Assembly (NCBI GenBank): GCA_013329355.1
Contig: DUKK01000086.1
Span: 1-6,830 of the forward strand
DNA from: Candidatus Poseidoniaceae archaeon
Lineage (GTDB): Archaea; Thermoplasmatota; Poseidoniia; Poseidoniales; Poseidoniaceae
Reading direction: 5' to 3'
DNA length: 6,830 nucleotides
The notes beneath the pieces are model-generated. The model was not told the origin of the DNA and made no database searches. It saw only the letters and a program-made list of their open reading frames with translations. Positions 1 through 4,802 of this stretch are shown one piece after another. The position numbers and the translations under genes were made by a program. How positions within the stretch are numbered: the first letter of the stretch is position 1; every line of letters starts with the position of its first letter.

Positions 1-14
1 GCCCAAATAAACAG

Positions 15-806
15 TTAGGGCATCCATAATTGGTCTCGTACTGGGATTTCACCACTTAGCATTCCCGCTAGGTCATTTAGATCGTCATTATCGAATTCAT
101 CTGGTAATTGACCTGTTATAATATTAGACAGATCGGCTGATTCAACCGCCCAATACATGACCGAGTCCTCGTTATTGGAATGACCAGGGTGGTCTTCATC
201 CTCGTGGTCTACTGGTGATTTGTAGACTAAATTGACCAATCCTAGTAAGTGGCCGTACTCGTGAACCAAGACGCTATTCTCAATTTCCTCAGCTGATGGT
301 CGACTAAAAAAAGGTCCCTCAGCCTCTTCAACCGCGTCTTTGAAAATTGCCACAGTTGATGCGTCTACTGCGACTCCCAAGACGTCATTATTACTATACC
401 CACCTGCGGGGAAGAGTGCTTGCCAGTATAATGTGGAATCCGTTTGTGGGTCAGTGGATTTATGTTGCCATGCCTTGTTTCTTACATCGTCTGCAGTCCA
501 TGAACTAGATTGCTCGAAGTCAGTTTCTGTTAGCAAAACCTCTATCCCATTTGGTTTATTGCAGACCTCTTGAAGTCTAGTCTTTAGCAAATCAATTGAA
601 CTTTGCTCTGGCATGTAGCCAGACTCATAATCAATTTCGATTACCATTGAGGTATACTTTGCCGAACTCAAACAGGCTAAAGTTAGACCGCCCGGTATAC
701 CTTTTTTATCCTCGGCGATGAATATATTGTTGCCAAAACAACCAGAAAGTGACGCAAACAGCATCAGCATGCATAGCATCAATGGCAGCAGTTTTTTCTT
801 TGCCAT
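15..806 (-). CDS. Lipoprotein zinc metallopeptidase (HEYGH motif)
   Basis: This encodes a predicted exported, lipid-anchored metallopeptidase of 263 residues. The start is the ATG at 804-806: it gives Met-Ala-Lys-Lys-Lys, a hydrophobic stretch and the lipobox LSGC (residues 20-23), so Cys23 would be lipidated and the enzyme would face outward. A TTG 19 codons upstream would overlap the preceding gene and put a poor tail before the signal peptide. Residues 182-186 are HEYGH, with catalytic Glu183 and zinc ligands His182 and His186, followed by LLGLVN. The metzincin third-ligand position carries Asn192 instead of His or Asp. A His/Asp-rich segment (residues 200-209, DHEDEDHPGH) lies before a Met-turn-like SVMYW (215-219). 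From memory, archaeal and Bacteroidetes 'membrane metalloprotease' proteins share this HExxHxxGLVN...H...LMYW layout, so the third ligand is probably a downstream His. Two Cys outside the lipobox (residues 45 and 82) could form a disulfide. The gene ends in TAA and is last of the three. The peptidase call is firm; the substrate is unknown. Confidence 0.85.
   Translation of the reverse strand: MAKKKLLPLMLCMLMLFASLSGCFGNNIFIAEDKKGIPGGLTLACLSSAKYTSMVIEIDYESGYMPEQSSIDLLKTRLQEVCNKPNGIEVLLTETDFEQSSSWTADDVRNKAWQHKSTDPQTDSTLYWQALFPAGGYSNNDVLGVAVDASTVAIFKDAVEEAEGPFFSRPSAEEIENSVLVHEYGHLLGLVNLVYKSPVDHEDEDHPGHSNNEDSVMYWAVESADLSNIITGQLPDEFDNDDLNDLAGMLSGEIPVRDQLWMP
738..806 (-). other. Lipoprotein signal peptide and lipobox
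   Basis: The first 22 residues comprise a basic start (MAKKK), a Leu/Met-rich core and the lipobox LSGC, with the lipidated Cys encoded at 738-740. The layout is that of Sec- or Tat-independent lipoprotein signals used by bacteria and many archaea. No twin-arginine is present, so Sec export is inferred. This signal decides the start codon at 804-806. Confidence 0.85.
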
Positions 807-840
807 GTTGTGCGGTAGAGGTTTACTTTTGAAAATGTTG

Positions 841-1299
841 TCACCAATTATCAGGCATTTCAATCGGGGAGAACAGTTGACCCGGAGAAGTGATGTTAGC
901 TAACTGTGACCTTGCAAGGTGTTCCCACATGCGCAAGGCGGCGATACCGTCGAGTAGTATCATCTCGGTTTCAACCATTGTTACTCGCACCAATGTTTCC
1001 AGTATATCCATCCTTTCCTCATCGATAACTGACAGTATCTTATCTACGGCTAGTGAGGATTTTACCTCATCGTGAATGGGTTTTTCAATCGGCCACTGTT
1101 TGATTATTCTTTCCGGTAACTCAAATTCATTTTCAATTGCGTGCTTATTCAAGGTTTCAAGCATTGGGCTAATCATATTTTGAATAACCATGCTTACTTC
1201 GACCAGCGGCATATTAAGTTGTTTGATCAAATTAACCATGCGTTCCTGTAAAGTTACCAGTCCATCGATGGCCTCCTCTGACAAGTTACCACTACCCAC
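841..1299 (-). CDS. Hypothetical Met-rich helical protein
   Basis: I do not recognise this 152-residue protein. It starts with GTG at 1297-1299; no earlier start exists in frame because a TGA lies at 1321-1323. It has no signal peptide, no membrane span and no Cys, so it is probably cytosolic. The sequence looks all-helical: an amphipathic stretch at about residues 7-56, a Pro-containing linker at 62-75 (two Pro-bounded turns around KQWPIEKP), then a second long helical region at about 80-135, and a Pro-containing tail ending in PDNW. It carries 11 Met including the start, many on hydrophobic faces, which suggests helix-helix packing or a protein-binding surface. It begins 2 nt after the stop of the giant surface-protein gene and ends (TGA) 34 nt before the lipoprotein start, so co-expression is likely. 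Being real is supported by its tight packing and full use of the space; function is unknown. Confidence 0.7.
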   Translation of the reverse strand: MGSGNLSEEAIDGLVTLQERMVNLIKQLNMPLVEVSMVIQNMISPMLETLNKHAIENEFELPERIIKQWPIEKPIHDEVKSSLAVDKILSVIDEERMDILETLVRVTMVETEMILLDGIAALRMWEHLARSQLANITSPGQLFSPIEMPDNW

Positions 1300-1301
1300 A
1301 A

Positions 1302-2912
1302 TTAACCTGTCTGTCTGGAATCATAGCGTATCGGTGATGAGTCACCACGTAAACCATCCTCTTCATCATCATTTACCTCAAACCAGTCAACTATCCAGTC
1401 ACCATCTGTGTCCCAGTTAATCGGACTACTGCCCTCTGCTAAGTGGTCATCATCGAAGTCCATCAAATACCAACCCAGTTCATGCTCGCCCACTGCTCTG
1501 ACTGGTGCAGTTTGTGGTGAACTTGCATAGTAAATTTCCCACTGGTCTGTCTGTGCTCCTGAAACTAAAATATCATCATCTGTTGAGTCAAGGGTAAGGA
1601 AATCGTTGTCGTTGTCGTCTATTATCAACACATACCTGAAGTCGTTAACAGATTGTTTATCCATTTTTAGGTAATTAGTTGATGCTTCAGAAGGCTCGCC
1701 TAGTCCAAGAGTATACCCCCTGAACTGCCACCATTCTTCTACTGGGCTACCTTGGTAAATCAATGGGGCCAAACGCACTGCATTTGGTGAAGTCAAATCT
1801 TCATCTGTGATCATGTAAAACTCTTGGAAGTTAGTGTAGGGCTCATAACTACAACCGGCCCCTGAGCAATCATAATTACCATCGTTATCTGGGTCGTAAT
1901 TTGCATCGACTGGGTCAGCTGGGTCAAGAGTAAACCAAGTAAATTCCAGTTCCGGTCGAGATAAAACACCAGACTCAGATGATAGTGGTAGACATGAAAC
2001 AGTATTAGTATCACATTCACCGCCAGTAAGGGAATCTATCCAGACTACCTTAATCCTCAGATACGAGGAAAAATTATCATTTGATTCATTCCACGCCATT
2101 TTGTATTCATACCAATCAGGCAGCATGTCACCATCAGTATCATTGTCAGTGGGATTGATACCATATTTGAACACTTCACGCCCGTCGCTTAGGTTGTAAT
2201 CAATCTGGTGAGAGACCACAACCCCGTTTACTACTTGAGTTAGCCAAGTAACAGAGTCTCCATCAGTATCGTTTAAGTCAGGACGCGTGTTGTTATTCCA
2301 CTCCATCAAATTAGTGAACGGTAGCGAACCTGGACCCGGCTGGATGATAACTCCACTGTCAATGAAGTTACGGTCATTCCAAACCCCCTGTCCTGCTGGA
2401 ATGTCGATTGCATTTCGGTCATACCAGCCGTCACTATCGCCATCATAGTTTACGTCATGTGGATTAATTGGGTTAGCCGCCCAATGGTTTTGCGTAGTTA
2501 CGTCAGGCATACCGTATATTGCGTAGCAGTATTCCCAGCCGTCCGGTATCGAATCCCCATCTGAGTCACTGCTAGTAGGATCAGCAACCCCAATTAAGGT
2601 GCGATTGAAATTATTTTTATCGTAGAAATTTATTCTCTGCATTCGGTCCGTGCTTTCTGGGCTCTTTGACGCAAAATCGTCATACAATGCGGCAGTCGCT
2701 TCAAAATAATTGTAGCCTAATTCTTCGATATATGCATCGATTGCATCATCTCCGAAGCTTAGAATTCCGACCTCTTGCGGAATCGTATTGCGCTCTGAAT
2801 ATTTACCCCATGTTCTTGATTCCCATTCTCGCAGATTGGAAAATCTCTCATCAAGCGATATGTTGCCATCACCATCACAATCAAAACTGTCACCGTCTGT
2901 ATCAAGTAACAC
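1302..2912 (-). CDS. C-terminal part of giant calcium-loop surface protein, cut off by an in-frame TAG
   Basis: This 536-codon segment begins at a GTG (2910-2912), but the same frame stays open back to the TAG at 2961-2963, and the 16 codons between encode module sequence (LWSINPLIDGD). It is therefore best read as the C-terminal third of the gene that starts beyond 6830. Calcium-loop motifs (residues from the GTG): LDTDGDSFDCDGDGNISLDE (3-22), SDSDGDSIPDGWE (115-127), NYDGDSDGWYD (155-165), DTDGDS (215-220), DNDTDGDMLPDWYEY (256-270), a Cys-containing DPDNDGNYDCSGAGC (340-354), IDDNDNDF (431-438) and a last DTDGDWIVDWFE (501-512). Cys pairs at about 300/307 and 349/353 suggest disulfides and an extracellular location. 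There is no signal peptide, so expression alone from the GTG would leave it in the cytosol. No C-terminal membrane span or sortase-type tail is visible; it ends in SRQTG and TAA. The domain reading is firm; whether it is translated is not. Confidence 0.8.
   Translation of the reverse strand: MLLDTDGDSFDCDGDGNISLDERFSNLREWESRTWGKYSERNTIPQEVGILSFGDDAIDAYIEELGYNYFEATAALYDDFASKSPESTDRMQRINFYDKNNFNRTLIGVADPTSSDSDGDSIPDGWEYCYAIYGMPDVTTQNHWAANPINPHDVNYDGDSDGWYDRNAIDIPAGQGVWNDRNFIDSGVIIQPGPGSLPFTNLMEWNNNTRPDLNDTDGDSVTWLTQVVNGVVVSHQIDYNLSDGREVFKYGINPTDNDTDGDMLPDWYEYKMAWNESNDNFSSYLRIKVVWIDSLTGGECDTNTVSCLPLSSESGVLSRPELEFTWFTLDPADPVDANYDPDNDGNYDCSGAGCSYEPYTNFQEFYMITDEDLTSPNAVRLAPLIYQGSPVEEWWQFRGYTLGLGEPSEASTNYLKMDKQSVNDFRYVLIIDDNDNDFLTLDSTDDDILVSGAQTDQWEIYYASSPQTAPVRAVGEHELGWYLMDFDDDHLAEGSSPINWDTDGDWIVDWFEVNDDEEDGLRGDSSPIRYDSRQTG
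1305..1308 (-). promoter_or_regulatory. Weak Shine-Dalgarno site for the helical-protein gene
   Basis: The mRNA reads AGGTTAATTGTG, an AGGT match to the GGAGGT core five bases before the GTG start. It overlaps the last codons and stop of the upstream gene, which fits translational coupling. The match is only four bases, so this is tentative. Confidence 0.3.
1374..2570 (-). repeat. Calcium-loop modules, C-terminal degenerate block
   Basis: After the central array the modules lose regularity. One standard pair is seen at 2570-2418 (DSDGDSIPDGWE, then NYDGDSDGWYD with HWAANPINPHD between). A shortened loop DTDGDSVTW near 2270 lacks the PDGWE half, DTDGDMLPDWYE follows near 2140-2105, and the second loop near 1895-1850 is expanded by a Cys-containing segment. 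Acidic runs near 1620-1570 and 1458-1430 look like remnants, and a final DTDGDWIVDWFE lies at 1412-1377. Confidence 0.65.
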
Positions 2913-4802
2913 ATCACCATCGATAAGAGGGTTTATGCTCCAGAGATTATTTTCTAAATCCTACTCAGCGAACCAATATTCAAATCCATCATACATTCCA
3001 TCGCCGTCAGTATCTGGGTTGGTAGGGTCAGTGATTCCCATTAGTATGGAAATAAAGGCGTTAGCGGGCTCCCCGTTCTGCCAATCATTGAAATCATTAA
3101 GTAACCGCTTACCCCGAGTTTCTTTGGAAATTAACATATTGAACATCCGCTGAGTCTTTTCGGTGGGCTGTAACAGATCACCGTCGATATGGAGCAAAGG
3201 AGCGTCTGAGGGATGAACAATACCGTTGTCTGGGTTGGACGTAACAAGGGCAAATTCTTGTAAATCAACTAAACCATCCTCGTCTGAATCAAATAATCCA
3301 TCACCGGGTGTTAACGGGTTCAATGTCCAGGTCTGTGCTGAGGAATTCCAGGTGGTGAATAATAACTCAACACCATCAATTATTCCATCGCCATCGGTAT
3401 CAACATTGTTCGGATCCCCGGTTATACCAGTCAGGTTTCTTTGAGTTGAATTGACGAAGGAGCCGAAAGACAAATCGGTATCTATTCCGGCCCAAGCCTG
3501 GAAGGTGTAGGCGGTCCCGATAGTTGTCACAAACCACTTTGGAGAACTGCGATTGGCGTCTGTTTCGCTTATTAGTGGGTCAACTGCATTGTATTCTTCC
3601 CAATTGGTCATACCATCGTCATCGGCATCCTGCCATCGATCTGCTGGTTGCAGTGGATTCAATGACCACTCATCTTGTAAGACATCCCATCTCGAGAACC
3701 AAATTTCCCATCCGTCCGGCATGCCATCCTCATCGGAATCTGAATCCAACGGGTCCGCTGCGCCGGCATCTAGTGAGTTTTGTCCGGCTAGATACGAACC
3801 AGATGCTCGTTGGGAGTAAGATGCCTCTGGATAGCCGTTAGCTCCAACATTATCGAATAAATCAGTAGTTAACCCAAATGGCAGGTTATCGAAATCCACC
3901 GGGTTGTCAGAATTGAATAAATCGTCTCGTAAGTGGTATTCAAGATAATTTACGAATGCTTCATTTTGTTGAAGAATCCCATCTCGGTTGATATCAAACC
4001 CATCATTATCAGGATTATTCAGTGCGTCCGTTCCGTTAAGCGGATTAATTCCCGCCCTGCTTGCTGACCATGTACACGAATAGGCAGCCTCCCAACCGTC
4101 AGGTAATGTATCCCCATCTGAATCGATGTTATTAGGGTCAGATTCTGTCCAATTCTCTGCGTTTGAGACATTTTCACCATGCGATTCTAACAGCAAGCCT
4201 TGCACTGCATCATACTTGAGTTGACTCCACTGATACTCGCACAGATTCTGCAAGCCATCCCCGTCGGCATCCCAATTTGCATCCTCAGGCCGGTTGGGAT
4301 CCAGCGACCAATTGTTGCCGCCAGTAAATGATGAGCCAACCCATCGTCGATGCTGAATTTCCCAGCCATCTGGCATGCCGTCACCATCACTATCATGGTT
4401 AGTTGGATCGGTACCAACATCAGCAATTGAAGATTCCAGATAGGTTTGGTTAGCTGCTGCGCCGATTTGACTGTCGCATATATACTCTAGCTGCACATTG
4501 TAGTAACACCACAAATTACTACTCGCAAAGAAAAATCCGAAGTATTCCTCTCCGTCCGACAATCCGTCACTGTCAGTGTCGCCGACATTGGGATTGGTTG
4601 AGTTGTAGCCAGCATCGGTCCGCTGAGTGTATCTAAATTCATCTAGATTAGTCCACAAGCGCTCATATATGCCGTCACTGGATTGGTCTAGATCTAAGCC
4701 ATCAAAATCTAAGTCTAACAATGCGTCCCAAGGATCTGTCGGGTCTAAACCATTGCCTATTTCCCACCCGTCAGGCATGCCGTCGCTATCTGAGTCATTT
4801 GA
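2841..4802 (-). repeat. Calcium-loop modules, central block spanning the amber codon
   Basis: This is the most regular array. First loops (residues from ATG 6816-6818): 673-686, 746-758, 808-820, 898-910, 1025-1038, 1139-1151 and 1268-1280, most matching DSDGDGMPDGWE. Second loops: 702-728, 848-862, 937-955, 1063-1076, 1177-1189, and one past the stop at 2906-2841. A DP-x-x-x-DSDGDG lead-in (TDPTNHDS, SDPNNIDS, TDPTNPDT) precedes most first loops. At DNA level the motif recurs on the plus strand as variants of ccgtcaggcatgccgtc (for example at 4376 and 4768), diverged enough to indicate old duplications. Confidence 0.8.
2961..2963 (-). other. In-frame amber codon inside a repeat module
   Basis: The TAG interrupts an otherwise continuous frame from 6830 to 1302. 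Just upstream is FEYWFAE, just downstream DLENNLWSINP. In three sister modules (numbering as for the upstream CDS) the Glu that closes the first calcium loop is followed six residues later by Trp: Glu820/Trp826, Glu1038/Trp1044 and Glu1151/Trp1157. Here Glu1280 is followed six codons later by TAG. One base (plus-strand T at 2962 where C is expected) separates TAG from TGG. Nonsense mutation, sequencing error and readthrough all remain possible. Confidence 0.9.

Noticed and set aside
807..840. Internal promoter or terminator in the 34-nt gap
   Set aside because: No hairpin with a T-run and no clear TATA/BRE-like element could be made out; the gap is too short to argue from.
807..863. Longer metallopeptidase starting at TTG 861-863
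   Set aside because: It would place 19 extra residues before a canonical lipoprotein signal and overlap the preceding gene by 23 nt; the ATG at 804-806 fits better.
2910..2960. Independent start of a second gene at the GTG 2910-2912
   Set aside because: The start lies inside a repeat module (DGD-V-LLDTDGD), no signal peptide follows, and the same frame encodes module sequence up to the TAG. A separate gene is unlikely.
2961..2963. Pyrrolysine insertion as the default reading of the TAG
   Set aside because: The expected residue from sister modules is Trp, and no pylT or pylS is in the window. Kept only as a possibility to test.
2788..3153. Plus-strand ORFs, including one of 121 codons here and Ser/Pro-rich ones elsewhere
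   Set aside because: They are antisense shadows of the Asp/Gly-rich repeats: GAT/GAC/GGT codons read backwards give Ser, Pro, His and Ile. They have no plausible composition or context.
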